DNA from: Dugong dugon
Taxonomy: Eukaryota; Chordata; Mammalia; Sirenia; Dugongidae
NCBI GenBank assembly: GCA_030035585.1
Contig: CM057469.1
Span: 118,212,650 to 118,276,649 of the forward strand
Reading direction: 5' to 3'
Length of the DNA stretch: 64,000 nucleotides
This document shows positions 13,081 to 25,700 of the stretch, in pieces; within the stretch, counting starts at the first letter, position 1, and each line of letters opens with the position of its first letter. Below the pieces are notes generated by a model. The model was not told the origin of the DNA and did not search any database. It saw only the letters and a list, made by a program, of their open reading frames with translations. A program made the position numbers and the translations under genes.

Positions 13081-13649
13081 ATTATCTTTTCTCTTTTGTG
13101 CCTTTGAAAATCTTTTCTTCTCTTTTTTTTTAAATCTTCTCTTTTTTAAAGATGTTCTACAGTTTTACTACAACATGCCTAGAAGTGGATCTAGTTTTAT
13201 CTTACTTGTAATACACTATGCTTCCTAAATCTGAATATTTTTATTTTCCATTAACTCTGAAAATTTCTTAGTCATTTTTTTCAAATATAATATCTTCTCT
13301 TTTATTCTTATTGTTTCCTTCTAGAAGTTACACATATTTCAAATCTTCTTATTATATTCTCTGTACCTCTTTATGTCATTTATATTTTCTTCTCTTTATC
13401 TTCGTGGGACTTATTCTGGGCACATTCTTTAGATTTAGTCTCTGGTACACTAAATCTACCTTTACCTATGTTAATGCACTATTTAAAGAATCCATTGATT
13501 TTGTTTTTAATTCAATGACTTTAGTTTCGTTTCTAGAAATTCTATTCTGTGCTTTTTCAAGTATAACTTATCCACTTAATGGTAGATCTTTATGTTCTCA
13601 TATTTTACTTCTTTCTTTCATTTATTAAATTATTGTAAGCAAAAAAAAA

Positions 13650-14432
13650 ATGGCCTCCTCTAACTTCACAAGGGGGAAGGAGAATCAAGATCAACAGCCC
13701 AAGCCTGATTCCTATGAGGCGGAGGTAAGACATGTTTCCTCCTGTCTCCACCATCTTTACCAATTCTTACACCAATCATCCTTCCCACAGCACTTTGTAC
13801 ATCTCTGCTGGGTTCAGTAATTCATTACAATGGCCACACAGAACTTACAGATAACACTCATGATTATGGGGCTTATTAGGGAAGTAACAGGTTACAGTTC
13901 AGGCTTAGGAACACTCAAGATATAGTTCTTCCATTAGGACAACCACTTTTCAGCTTTGCTTGCAAGCACACCTCTCTCTGGCCATAGGCCTTTGTCCCGC
14001 TCAGGCAAGTGTTACAAGACACTTTTAGCCCCTGCAATAAGTCCCCAGAGCTACCCCAAGAACTTAGCTTTCTTGCTTTGTGGGCCAGGAAGTCCACTGC
14101 TCAGTCTCCTGCTATTCTCTCCTGCTACCGTTTCTCTGCCGCTGCTTCTCACACTGTCTTCAGTGTTTCAGCTCTCTGTCTCCTGGTTCCAGGAGCTCCT
14201 CATTGCAGGGCTCCCGGGTCCAAAGGACGCACTCTCTGCTCCTGGCTGTTCTTCCTTGGTGGTGGTAGGATCTTCTCTTTCCCACCTTTGGTGTGGCTCA
14301 TTTCAAGCCCAGCAGAATGGCAAAACTGACCAATCCCTTTGGTGGGCCACAATTACCCTATCTGCACCATCCCACCCAATGACAAGGACCATGGCAAGAA
14401 AGGCCACACAAAAGCAATCTATCACACTGCAT
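13650..14432 (-). repeat. LTR-like fossil, reverse orientation
   Basis: Read on the minus strand it begins tgcagtgtgatag and ends gttagaggaggcca, so it has the TG...CA ends expected of an LTR. It contains an aataa-type signal (complement of attat near 13873-13880) and a GC-richer middle. No internal region is visible. The flanks do not show a clear target duplication, so the boundaries are approximate. Confidence 0.45.
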
Positions 14433-14800
14433 AAGCATAATTATTTTATAGTTTGTATCTGCTAATTATATTATTAGTGATTTTTGAGGTCTAATTTTGC
14501 TAGAATTATTTCTGTTCACTCACTCATGTTATTTGTTTTATTATAGAGTTTTAATTTTGTACTTTGAACTCATGTTGGATGATATTTACCTTGGAGAATC
14601 TTAAATGTTCTAGATTAAGCCTAACCTGATTGATTTTTCTTTGTTTCTGCCCAGTTTGGTTAGGTCTTTTTTTTTATGTAAATATTCAGCATGGTGGTTC
14701 CTGGATCATGCATGTGCCTGAAATGAGGCCAATTTTCTCTGAAGAAAATTACTTTATTTTTCCTCATCAGAGTCTGAATTAAGACCATCAAGCTTCTCTT

Positions 14801-15244
14801 TCCTCTCTCTTTATGTTGAAACTGTATTTCCCATTCAGTGCATCAAGGATTCTGGCCTATCATGATCTCACATCTATCTTCCCATTCCATATGAGCCCAG
14901 TGATTATCTCCCTTCATTGTGAGAACATTTAAGCTCAAACTTCTTGGTTAATGAGATGGGTGAATCCTGTCAAGGCAGCCAAAGCCTTAGCTTACCACAC
15001 TGGGTTCCATTCTAATTCTGATTCTGGCACTTGGGGGTTTCCGTAGCTTTCATATTTCCTCAAATCTACATTTAAGTACATGTTAGTTATATTACTTCAG
15101 CATTCAAGTTTCTTTTTATATTTTTAAAATGATCTATTGGTTACACTTTAGAAATATTTTTAGTTTTTTAGAAATGTCTTAAAGATCATCTAGATTGATG
15201 TATTATCCAGTGTTTGAATTCCCCTGCTTATAGTAATACGATGA
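14801..15244. other. Unassigned non-coding stretch
   Basis: No gene or repeat family recognised in this 440-bp AT-rich stretch. Confidence 0.45.
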
Positions 15245-15480
15245 AATGGTATGTGCCAGGCAATTTGCTAAGTGCTTTCATGCATTATTTAACTTAACCT
15301 TACAAAAAAATTCACTGTTTTTTAAAAATATTATTTACAATATATAGAAAAGAAAAATGAGGCCCTGAGAGGTAAAATTACTCACATATATACACGTTCA
15401 CAGGCCAACAACAAATTGTAAAGTCATGATGCAAATTCAGGCTATTGTTTTACTTCACAGCCCATTTGTTTCTACTGCAG
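15245..15480 (-). repeat. MIR SINE
   Basis: Reverse-strand MIR: gtatgtgccaggcaatttgc, then the gctttcatgcattatttaac block, aaatgaggccctgagaggta, and a distal part ending near the tctactgcag at 15471-15480. The order matches MIR read from its 3' end. Old and diverged. Confidence 0.65.
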
Positions 15481-15724
15481 GGTATTTCTATTGCTTTGGT
15501 ACGTAATGGTTATTCACCTTATTTACAAATGCTACTAATAATGCCAAGCTTAATATTTTTTTAACTAAGTCATTTCGTGTGTACGTTACTGATAATTAAC
15601 TTACTATTAATTTTTTATCAGTAAATTTTTTCTTTCTAGTGAGTCAAAATGCATCTTGAGGTATTAGTTTTAGTTTATATCTTTGAATTTATACCAAAGC
15701 AGAACTTTAAATGAGTTCTACTAA

Positions 15725-15922
15725 CCAAGTTCTTTCAAGTTGACTCTGACTTGGGGCAACACCATGTGTGTTAGAGCAGAACTGTGCTCCAAAGAGTTTT
15801 CAGTGGCTAATATTTTTAGAAGTAGATCTCCAGGCCTTTCTTCCAAGGCACTTCTAGGTAGACTCAAGCTGCCAACCTTTCAGTTAGCAGCTGAGGGTGG
15901 TAACCATTTGAATCATGCAGGT
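15725..15922 (-). repeat. AfroSINE-type SINE, diverged
   Basis: Reverse-strand SINE. The tail (caagttgactctgacttggg) lies on the left, the body (agagcagaactgtgctccaa, agtagatctccaggcctttc) follows, and the head (ccaacctttcagttagcagc) is on the right. More diverged than most copies here. Confidence 0.8.
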
Positions 15923-16149
15923 ATTTTTTACGTACTTTAGAACCCCTAAATCATTTACTTTTTTTTCAATAATTCTTTATATAAAATTTACATGATTTTC
16001 TTCTTGTCCTTCTGGATCGTTCTCCTTTGAATGAGCTCAGTTAATCTAATCTCACTGTAAAAAAAAGTGTCATCAAAGACTGAATATGATTCTTGAGGTA
16101 TGTGATGAAGAGCATCATGTGGATTTTGAATGATATTTCTAGAACCTAT

Positions 16150-17548
16150 GTTTCCTTTTTTTTATTGTGCTTTAAGTAAAAGTTTACACTTCAGTTTAGT
16201 ATCTCATACAAAAATTTAGACACACATTGTTATGTGACCCTAGTGGCTCTCCCTATACTGTGACACCACACTCCTCCTTTTCACCCCGAATTTCCCACGT
16301 CCATTCAATGAGCTCTTGTCCCTTTCTGCTTTCTCATCTTGCCTCCGGACAGGAGGTGCCCATTAAGTCTCATGTATCTACTTGAGCTACGAAAGACACT
16401 ATTCATGAGTATCATTTTATGCCTTATAGTCCAGTCTAATCTTTGTATAAAGAGTTGGCTTTGGGAATGGTTTTAGTTCTGGGCTAACAGAGAGTCTGGG
16501 GGTGTGTCTTCCAGGATCCCTCCAGTCTCAGTCAAACCATTAAGTCTGGTTTTTTTACTAGAATTTGAGTTCTGCATCCCACTTTTCTCATGCTCTGTCA
16601 GGGATTCTCTGTTGTGTTCCCTGTCAGGGCTGTCACTGGCAGTAGCTGGACACCATCTAGTTCTTCTGGTCTCAGGCTGATGGTGTCTCTGGTTTATGTG
16701 GCCCTTTTTGTCTCTCGGGCTAATATTTACCTTGTGTCTTTGGTGTTCTTCATTTTCTTTTGCTCCAGGTGGGTTGGGACCAATCAATGCATCTTAGATG
16801 GCCTCTTGCTAGCTTTTAAGACCCTAGACACCATTTACTTAAGTGAGATGTAGAACATTTTCTTAATGAACTTTATTATGCCAATTGACCCAGATGTCCT
16901 CTGAAACCATGGTCCCCAGACCCCCGCCCCTGCTACTCTGTCCCTCAAAGTGTTTGGTTGTATTCAGGAAACTTAGCTTTTGGTTTAGTCCAGGTTGTGC
17001 TGATTTCCCCTGTATTGTGTGCTGTCCTTCCCTTCACCTAAGATAATTCTTGTCTACTATCTAGTTAGTGAATACCCCCTACCCTCCCTCCCCACCCTTG
17101 TAACCATCAAATAATATCTTCTACTGTATTTAAACCTTTTCTTGAGTTCTTATAGTAGGGGTCTTATACAATATTTGTCCTTTTGTGACTGACTAATTTC
17201 ACTCAGTATAATGTCTTCCAGATTCATCCATGTTATGAGATGTTTGAATGATTCATCATTGTTCTTTATTGTTGCATAGTATTCCATTGTGTGACTATAC
17301 CATAATTTGTTTATCTGTTGATGGGCACCTAGGTTGTTTCCATCTTTTTGCTATTGTGAAAAGAGCTGCAAAGAACATGGGTGTGCATATATCTATTCAT
17401 GTGACGGCTCTTATTTCAGTAGGATATATTCCAAGGAGTGGGATTGCTGGATAGTATGGTACTTCTATTTCTAGCTTTTTAAGGAAGCACCATATTGATT
17501 TCCAAAGTGGTTGTACCATTTTACATTCCTACCAACAGTGTATACATG
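16150..17548 (-). mobile_element. 5'-truncated L1 (L1-B)
   Basis: Reverse-strand 3' end of the same L1 lineage: A-tail (plus-strand T run with tttattgtgctttaag at about 16158-16180), the 3' UTR, then the C-terminal end of ORF2 up to the ORF2 Cys-region block (ttccaaagtggttgtaccat near 17500). A 10-bp target duplication tagaacctat is at 16140-16149 and 17549-17558. About 1.4 kb long. The 3' UTR and ORF2 end parallel L1-A at 3058-4450. Confidence 0.9.
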
Positions 17549-20446
17549 TAGAACCTATAATTCTTTTAATTATGATGTAGTAGGACTCTCTTAGAAAATT
17601 ACATTTACCACTCTTTATTTTCCTTTTCTCTACATTTGGTCTGTATCTCTACGTTTTCGCCTTTCCCTCGAATACAGCTAATACTGAGGCATTCACTAAT
17701 AAGTTACATATCTTAAAACTAGAGGTCGTATATTTGCCTTACTGAAACATTTTAATGTTTTTGGTAGATAACTCTCTAGACAAACCTTGCATGAATGTCA
17801 TGCTAAAATTATGATATATTCTATGATGCAAATCTGTGGCTTAATTTCTCATTTGTTTATGTTGGAGTAGATCAAGACCTTGTTTTGAGTCAAAGCTTGG
17901 CTTTGAGTTTTGGTACAGAAGATGTTAACAACGATTTTTAACGTTTCTTGCTAATTCTGTGTGTGGGTGGTAGTGATGGTGCCATGGTGGACATCAATAG
18001 ACCAGCTCAAATGCCTCCTTCTTCGTGAAGTTTTCTCATAGTTCCTATACAGAGTTGATTATGTTTCCTAAGTACTTGGCATTGCACCATGCTGCAGCTA
18101 TGTTTAACACCAGTTTCTTTTGGTCTTGTGTTTAAGTTGTGGTTTACATGTATTGATATGTCTCCACAATATTTATGATTTGCCAGAAGCTAGCTTTGTC
18201 AGAAGAACATCTCTCCCCGTGCCTGGCAGAGTGCTAGCTACAAGTGGAAACTTAGTAGTTGTTCATTTCTTGGCATTTGTTGTTTAACAAATGCTTGTTA
18301 GAATAGTAACCTTTTATATTAATGAAAAGAGTTGATATGAGGGCAAGGATAGGCAAGAACTGCTCTTATTCAGCTGTGGAATGATGTGGCTTAGTAACCC
18401 ACAGGGTTAATTCATCAGGAGGACAATCAGAATGGTCTGTATACACAGATGCATTTGGCAAAAGGCAGAAATAGATCTGTCTTTTCACTTTGTATTCTCC
18501 CAAACTCCAATGGCATTGAGGAAAGCAGATGAAACTAATTTAATGTTCTATTTAAATCTTTCAGGTATTTTTGCTTGACCAAAGCAAAATAAAGGCATGT
18601 CAGGCCCTCAAATGGATGATAGCCAGGTGAAAATTTTGCCTGAATAGATAATGAGGCTGGAAGTCCTTAGTTTCCAGCGTTGTATTCAAAGGACTGAGGG
18701 GAGAAAGAACTGGGTTTGGAATTAATAATAACATTCAGTTCTCCCCTTGCCCTGACACCTCTGTATCACAGAGCTCCTTGCAAATGAGTTCTCTTTACAG
18801 GATTTTTTTTTGTTTGCACCTGAATTAGATGAAACTAAGTTCTGGGCAAACTCTCTCTCAGAGGCTGACTCTAGAATATGCACAAACACAGATTTTTGAC
18901 TAGAGATCTGATCTATTTGCAAGTGAAATGTTCTCTGGCCTTATTCAAGAAGTTTTTATGATGCCATGCTCATTTATGTGAGAAGCAGAACCTTTTTAGT
19001 TCAGCAAAATGCTTTGGGTTATCAGACTCTGATGGACCCAAAAAGCATCTGCTCACAGGAATTAGAGGAATCATAATCAGATTGTCATTTGGCTCCCTTG
19101 CACGTTGAGCTCAAGAAATTATGGTGTAATTGCCTCATCCAAAGGCAATGTTAGAGAAAAAGTATTACATTTCAGATGTAAGGCCAAAGACCAGAAAAGA
19201 GACAAGAGATTAGGAGTTTTAAAGACTAGAACATTTGGTAAATATGGTGCAATGTAGGATGCTTTTAAATGATATGGATATAAAGAGCAAAACTAATTTG
19301 CTGCAGACTCATTCTTACTGGATACTGGCCACCTTGTATATATATTAGGTTGTATGTTGAGTTTAAAAGCAAAGATCTAGGTTAGAAAGTAGAAAGGAAA
19401 AGGAAAAGGAAAGGTTCTACCAGTTTCTTGAAAAAACAAGGTCAGTATCTTTAGAGTGGCATCATAATCTCACTATGACTACCTTTGCGAGTTTATCTCC
19501 AACTTCTTGTCTTCATACTTCCAGTTCTCTGGCCAAAATGAAATATTTGCTCTCTGCCTTTCTCTCATGCTCACACAACCTGATGTCTCTAAGTTCTGCC
19601 CTTGACGAGTCACTAAATTTTCTGAATAGGTTTTAAATCTCTCTTCCAGTTGGCCATCCTGGTGAAGGTGGGGAACATCAGTTAGAACTATGGATGTAAA
19701 GCTACTAAAAAAGGATTGGACTAAGAAGTAGACATTTGTCATCAGTAGAAAAGTTAGAGTGAAGCAATGCATGGGACAAATGCACCCAAGGAAGGAATAC
19801 AACCAAAGGACTACCCTTTGGTGGGAAGAGAAAATAAGACAAGGAAAGAACAGCCAGAGAGAAAGGAAGAGGACACAAGGAGAAAGTTTAAAACACTGAG
19901 TGATCATTAGTGGCAACTGCAATAGAGAAATCAAGGAAGGTTGGGATTAAATAAAGGCCTGCTGTACTTGAAGAACTGGACATTGAAGAACTGGAAATTA
20001 AAGTTTAGATCAAACCTAAACATCTGTTTGTTTCCCAAATTTGTCTTGTAGTATATGTGGAAACAAGAATCCTAGTAAAGGAGCCGTTTGATTTGACTGG
20101 ACATGTTAGTTAAAGTAACTACTTGTATAATTGTGAACTGAGTTCAGAGTGAAGGAAGAAATCTCCAAGAAATTAATGGTTCCCAGGAGCTTCCCTGGGC
20201 ATGATGCTCTTTGGATTTCCTTGTGTTGCTTGTAGAAAAGAGTATTAAAGGTCCTAAAAGAACAGCATTAATCCATTTTACTGTAAATTCATTTTATTGC
20301 CTAGATCCCAACTGTTTTCTCATTAAAATGCTCCCTTGCTCTCCAAGGTAGGTGTGCTGAGGGCTGGCATACGTTAATCAGTTGATGGAGATTCTATTCC
20401 TAAATCAAATACCCTAAGTTATATAGAGAGGTGTAATTAGTAAGCA
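17549..20446. other. Unassigned non-coding stretch
   Basis: Nearly 2.9 kb with no convincing gene, SINE, LINE or LTR. Short open frames (66 and 151 codons on the minus strand at 18722 and 19479) show no domain. Possibly unique intergenic or intronic sequence. Confidence 0.5.
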
Positions 20447-20660
20447 AAGTGAGCCCTCGGAGCTCAGTGGTTAAGTTCTGGGTTATTAACTGAAAGGTGG
20501 GCGGTTAGAACCCACCAACTGCTCTGTGGGAGAAAGATGCGTCAGTCTGCTTCCGTAAAGATTACAGCCTTGTAAACCCTATGGGGCAGTTCTACTCTGT
20601 CCTATAGGGTCACTATGAGTCAGAATTGACCAGACGGCAATGGGTTTGGTTTTTTGTTTT
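20447..20660 (+). repeat. AfroSINE-type SINE, full length
   Basis: Plus-strand copy: head gagccctcggagctcagtgg with A-box-like tcagtggttaag, B-box-like ggttagaaccc, body cagtctgcttccgtaaagat, and tail ctatgagtcagaattgacca followed by gggtttggtttt. Target duplication taattagtaagca (20434-20446) and taattagtaaaca (20661-20673), one mismatch. Confidence 0.93.
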
Positions 20661-20862
20661 TAATTAGTAAACATGTATTTATGTAGTTGAAAGCACCTTG
20701 AGAAGACAATTTGTCACTGTTCTCTCTATTATGTAATAATTAAAATTCTAATTTTACTGGGGACAGAGAAGATGGAAGGAAAGGGTAGAATGATAATGAG
20801 AATGACTGAAAGGAAAAAAAATTATTCCAGCATAAAACCTACTTTCTTTAGGTAGGACGTGT

Positions 20863-21075
20863 GGTGCAGCTTAGTGGTTAAGATCTGGGTTTGAATCTTG
20901 ACTCTATAACTTACCAGCAGTGTGAAATTGGGTACAACACTTAACTGCTGTGTGCCTTGATTTCCTCATTTTTAAAGTAGGATTTTATGATTATTACATG
21001 TAAAACAGTTATAATAATGTCCTTGACATAGGAAGTTATTTACTATTATTGTTGTTAATATTAATATTTTATTTT
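20863..21075 (+). repeat. MIR SINE
   Basis: Plus-strand MIR: tRNA-like head (agcttagtggttaagatctg, ggtttgaatcttgactctat), core (cttaactgctgtgtgccttg, tttcctcatttttaaagtag) and a distal part ending near the attattgttgt region. Confidence 0.75.
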
Positions 21076-21326
21076 TACTATTATTCTGATATGTTGAATT
21101 TTTTAATAGCCAAAGCAAATATTGTCATCTAGAAAAATTAGATTTTTAACTTTATTTAGTGCTGAAATAAGGCTGCTATGAAACAAGCATAAATACAAGA
21201 AAATAATATTTCAACCTACTTTTGAGTAGAAGAGTTCTTTTTTTGATATCCATTCATTCATTCATTTACATTTATTCAACATGTATTGAGTGCCCATTAT
21301 GTCAGTGATGCTCTGTATACTTGAGA

Positions 21327-21528
21327 TTGTTGTTTTGTGTGTTCTTGAGTCAATTGTGACTAATAGCACCCTACAGGACAGAGTAAAACTGCCCCATAGG
21401 ATTTCCTAGGCTATAAATCTTTATGGGAGCAGATCACCAGTTTTTTTCTCCTTTGGGGCTGCTGGTGGGTTCGAACCTCTAGCCTTTCAATTAGCAGCTG
21501 AGTGCTTAGCCCTTGCACCACCAGGGCT
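21327..21528 (-). repeat. AfroSINE-type SINE
   Basis: Reverse-strand copy. Tail ttgagtcaattgtgactaat, body ggcacagagtaaaactgccc-like block at 21375-21395, B-box-like complement gggttcgaacctc, and head end cttgcaccaccagggct at 21512-21528. Confidence 0.85.
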
Positions 21529-21599
21529 CACAGCTATTAATCCTTCTTTCGCTATATGCACACGTTTCTACTCACATCAACAGCTAAAGTCTATTTCCC

Positions 21600-21965
21600 G
21601 TTGCCTTGATCTGACTGGATTCAAACGCAGCAGAAGAGACACTGTGCCGGTTTCCTCCTAGCCTTCAAGATAACTGCAAGCTTCTGCTTCCTCTATCTTG
21701 AAAGCTAGCTTTCAGGTAAGTTGTTCAACTACGTAGATGTCCACTGGGCTCTGAGAAATCCCAAGCCAGACATGTTGAGGGACCACACGAAGAGAGAGAT
21801 GCTCCCCCAGCTTCAAGAGGCTCTAACCATCCCAGACATGTGAATGAAGAAGCAATCTTAGAGTTCCAGCCCCATTAGATGCCATGTAGAGTAGTACTGC
21901 CCATCTGAACCCAGCCCAAATTGCAGATTTGTGAGAAATAATACATTCTTGTTTTAAGTCACTTG
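21600..21965 (+). repeat. Old LTR-like or MER-like repeat
   Basis: The 3' part (ccagacatgtgaatgaagaa, then gcagatttgtgagaaataat, then ttcttgttttaagtcactt) resembles the end of old mammalian LTR-type repeats with an aataa signal before a ttttaagccact segment. The family is not settled; it is a broken fossil. Confidence 0.35.
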
Positions 21966-21971
21966 TTCTTT

Positions 21972-22273
21972 CTCTTTTTTTCTAAATTGTGCTTTAGATG
22001 AAGGTTTTATAGAGTAGATTAGTTTCTCATTAAACAATACATGCATTGTTATGTGACATTAGTTGCCAATTCCACGATGTGTCAACACTCTCCCCTTCGC
22101 TACCTTTGGATCCTCATTACCAGCTTTCCTGTCTCCTCCTGCCTTCTCATCCTTGCCCCTAGGTTGATGTGTCCATTTATTTGTTTTGTTTTGTGGGTAT
22201 GTCTAATCTTTGCCTGGAGGGTGAACCTCAGGAGTGTTAAGTCACCTAATTTTAAGGGTAGTTTGTTAAATAG
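21972..22273 (-). mobile_element. L1 3'-end fragment
   Basis: About 300 bp of reverse-strand L1 3' UTR: tttctaaattgtgctttaga, then the block catgcattgttatgtgacat and acactctccccttcgctacc, parallel to 50250-50550 in L1-C. A SINE is inserted at its right end (target duplication tgttaaatag). It may belong to the same original insertion as the L1-E fragments at 25999 and 35008, but the sequence between is missing. Confidence 0.75.
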
Positions 22274-22488
22274 CTGGAGCACTGGTGGTGCAGTGGTTAA
22301 GCACTTGTCTGCTAACCTAAAGGTCAGTGGTTCAAATCCACTAGCAACTCCGCAGGAGAAAGAAGTGTCAGTCTGCTCCTGTAAAGATTTACAGCCTTGT
22401 AAACACTATGGGGCAGTTCTATTTTGTTCTATAGGGTTGTTATGAGTCAGAATCGACTCAACAGCAAGAGGTTTAGTGGGTTTGGGAC
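22274..22488 (+). repeat. AfroSINE-type SINE, full length
   Basis: Plus-strand copy: head gagcactggtggtgcagtgg, B-box-like ggttcaaatccac, body gtcagtctgctcctgtaaag, tail ttatgagtcagaatcgactc. Perfect 10-bp target duplication tgttaaatag at 22264-22273 and 22489-22498. It sits in an L1 3' UTR fragment. Confidence 0.93.
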
Positions 22489-22779
22489 TGTTAAATAGCA
22501 GCAGATAACAACGCTATTAACCCAGCAGCCTCAGGATGGGAGTAATATCCCTAGTTGTGAAAATGGAATTGTCCTTAAGAAGAGATAAATCCGTGGATTG
22601 AGGGAAGAGTAGTGTGTTAGTTTTCTTGTCTGCTTTTCATGAAGACAGATCCAGAGACTAAAATTCGTCAATATATACAGAGATTAATAGTCTATATGAA
22701 CCAGAATGCTAATTTACTAATATATGATACCAAGTGAATTGGAATATATCCATTTACTTGTCAGCACTTCCCCAATGTG

Positions 22780-25700
22780 CTTCTCAGTTTGTTGTACTTT
22801 GAGGTCTTGCGTGTTGCTGTAATGCTGGAAGCTATGCCACCAGTGTTCAGATACCAGCAAGGTCACCCATGGTGGACAGGTTTCAGCTGAGCTTCCAGAC
22901 TAAGACAGTCGAGGAAGAAGGACCCGGCAGTCTACTTCTGAAAAGAATTAGCCAGTGAAAACCTTATGAATAACAGCAGAACATTGTCTAATATAGTGCC
23001 AGAAGATGAACCCCCCCAGGTTGGAAGGCACTCAAAATACAACTGGGGGAGAGCTGCCTCCTCAAAGCAGAGTTGACCTTAATGAAGTAGATGGAGTCAA
23101 GCTTTCAGGACCTTCATTTGCTGATGTGCATGACTCAAAATAAGAAGAAACAGCTGCAAACATCCATTAATAATCAGAAGGTAGAATGTATGAAGTATGA
23201 ATCTAGGAAAACTGGAAATCATAAAAAATGAAATGGAATGCATTAACATAGATATCCTAGGCATTAGTGAGCTGAAATGGACTGATATTGGCCATTTTGA
23301 ATTGGATAATCATATGGTCTACTATGCCAGAAGTGACAACTTGAAAAGGAATGGCATTGCATTCATTGTCAAAAAGAACATTTCAAGATCTATCCTGAAG
23401 TACAACGCTGTCAGTGATAGTATACTATCCATACGCCTACAAGGAAGACCAGTTAATATGACTATTATTCAAATTTACACACCAACCACTAATGCCAAAG
23501 GCAAAGAAATTGAAGATTTTTTTTTTTTACCAGTTTCTGCAGTCTGAAATTAATTGAATACTCCATCAGGATGCATTGATAATTACCAGTGATTGGAACA
23601 CAGAAGTTGGAAACAAAGAAGAAGGATTGGTAGGTGGAAAATATGGCCTTGGTGAAAGAAATGATGCAGGAGATCGCATGATGGAATTTTGCAAGTCCAA
23701 CGACTTCTTCATTGCAAATACCTTTTTCACAAACATAAACGGTGACTATACACACGGACATTGCCATACGGAATACACAGGAATCAAATCGACTATGTCT
23801 GTGGAAAGAGATGATGGAAAAATTCAGTATCATTGGTTGAACAAGGCTGAGGGCTGACTTTGGAACAGAACATCAATTGCTCATATGCAAGTTCAAGTTG
23901 AAAGTGAAGAAAATTAGAACACGTCCACGAGAGCCAAAGTACAACCTTGAGTATATCCCACCTGAATTTAGAGACCATCTCAAGAATAGATTTGATGCAT
24001 TGAACACTAATGACTGAAGACCAGGTGAGTTGTTGAATGACATTAAGGATATCATCCATGAAGAAAACAAGAGGTCATTAAAAAGACAAGAAAGAAAAGA
24101 CCAAAATGGATGTCAGAAGAGACTCTGAAACTTGCTCTTGAATGTCGAGTAGCTAAGACAAGAGAAATGATGAAGTAAAAGAACTGAACAGATTTCAAAG
24201 GGCAGCTAAAGAAGACAAAGTATTATGACATGTGCAAAGAACTGGAGCTAGAAAACCAAAAGGGAAGAACACGCTTGGCATTTCTCAAGCTGAAAGAACT
24301 GAATAAAAAATTCAAGCTTTGAGTTACAATAGTGCAGGATTCTATGGGGAAAATATTAAACGATGCAGGAAGCGTCAAAAGAAGATGGAAGGAATACACA
24401 GAGTCGTTATACCAAAAACACTTGGTTAACGTTCAACCATTTCAAGAAGTAGCATATGATCAGGAACTGATGGTACTGAAGGAAGAATTCCAAGCTGCAC
24501 TGAAGGCATTGGCAAAAAATAAGGCTTCAGGAACTGATGGAGTATCAACTGAGATGTTTCAACAAACTGATGCAGCTCTGGAAGCGCTCACTCGTCTATG
24601 CCAAGAATTTTGGAAGACAGCTACCTGGCCAACCAACTGGAAAAGATGAATATTTGTGCCTATTCCCAAGAAAGGTGACCCAACCAAATGCAGATATTAT
24701 TGAACAATATCATTAATATCACACACAAGTAAACTTTTGCTGAAGATCATTCAAAAGCTGCTGCAGCAGTATATCGACAGGGAACTGCCAGAAATTCAAG
24801 CAGGATTCAAAAAAGGACATGGAACGAAAGATATCATTGCTGATGTTAGATTGCTCCTGGCTGAAAGCAGAGAATACCAGAAAGATGTTTACCTGTGTTT
24901 TATTGACTATGCAAAGACATTCAAATGCGTGGATCATAAAAAAATTATGGTTAACATTGCGAAGAAGGGGAATTCCAGAGCACTTAAGTGTGCCCATGAG
25001 GAGCCTGTGCAAAGATCAAGAGGCAGTTGTTCAGACAAAACAAGGGTATTCTGCATAGTTTAAAGTCAGGAGAGATGTATGTCGAGGTTGTATCCTTTCA
25101 CCGTACCTATTCAATGTGTATGCTGAGCAAATAATCTGAGAAACTGGACTATATGAAGAACACTGGGGCATCAGGATTGGAGGAAGACTCATTAACGACC
25201 TGCGTTATGCAGATAACCCAACCTTGCATTCTGAAAGTGAAGACAACTTGATGCACTTACTGATGAAGACCAAAGACCACAGTCTTCAGTATGGATTACA
25301 CCTCAACATACAGAAAACCAGAATCCTCACAACTGGACTAATAAGCAACATCATTATAAATGGAGAAAAGATTGAAGTTGTCAAGGATTTCATTTTACTT
25401 GGATCCACAATCAACACCCATGGAAGCAGCAGTCAAGAAATCAAAAGATGCATTGCAGTGGGCAAATCTGCTGGAAAAGACCTCTTTAAAGTGTTGAAAA
25501 GCAAAGACGTCACTTTAAGGACAAAGTTGCGCCTGACCCAAGCCATGGTGTTTTTAGCTGCCTCATATGCATGCGAAAGCTGGACAATGAACTAGGAAGA
25601 CTGAAGAAGAATTGATGCCTTTGAATTATGGTGTTAGTGAAGAATGTTAAGTAGACCATGAACTTCCAGGAGAATGAACAAATCTATCTTGGAAGAAGTA

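Larger units (their letters stand above)
12190..14800 (-). other. Possible ancient LINE relic, T-rich on plus strand, interrupted by LTRs
   Basis: Segments 12190-12515, 13085-13645 and 14433-14800 are T-rich on the plus strand and read like the reverse complement of degraded L1/HAL1-type sequence (runs such as tctagaaattctattctgtg and taattttgctagaattattt). Two LTR-like fossils sit between these segments. Assignment is weak; it could be unrelated AT-rich DNA. Confidence 0.3.

Noticed and set aside
13956-14465. 169-codon plus-strand frame
   Set aside because: It lies wholly inside an LTR-like fossil read in reverse and overlaps two other frames of similar length.
19479-19934. 151-codon minus-strand frame as a host gene
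   Set aside because: A hydrophobic stretch followed by unrelated sequence; no recognised domain, no splice context and no supporting conservation visible.
20447-20660. Possible tRNA gene from A-box and B-box motifs
   Set aside because: The boxes belong to the tRNA-derived SINE head. The cloverleaf is not complete and the same unit recurs about 16 times with the SINE body.
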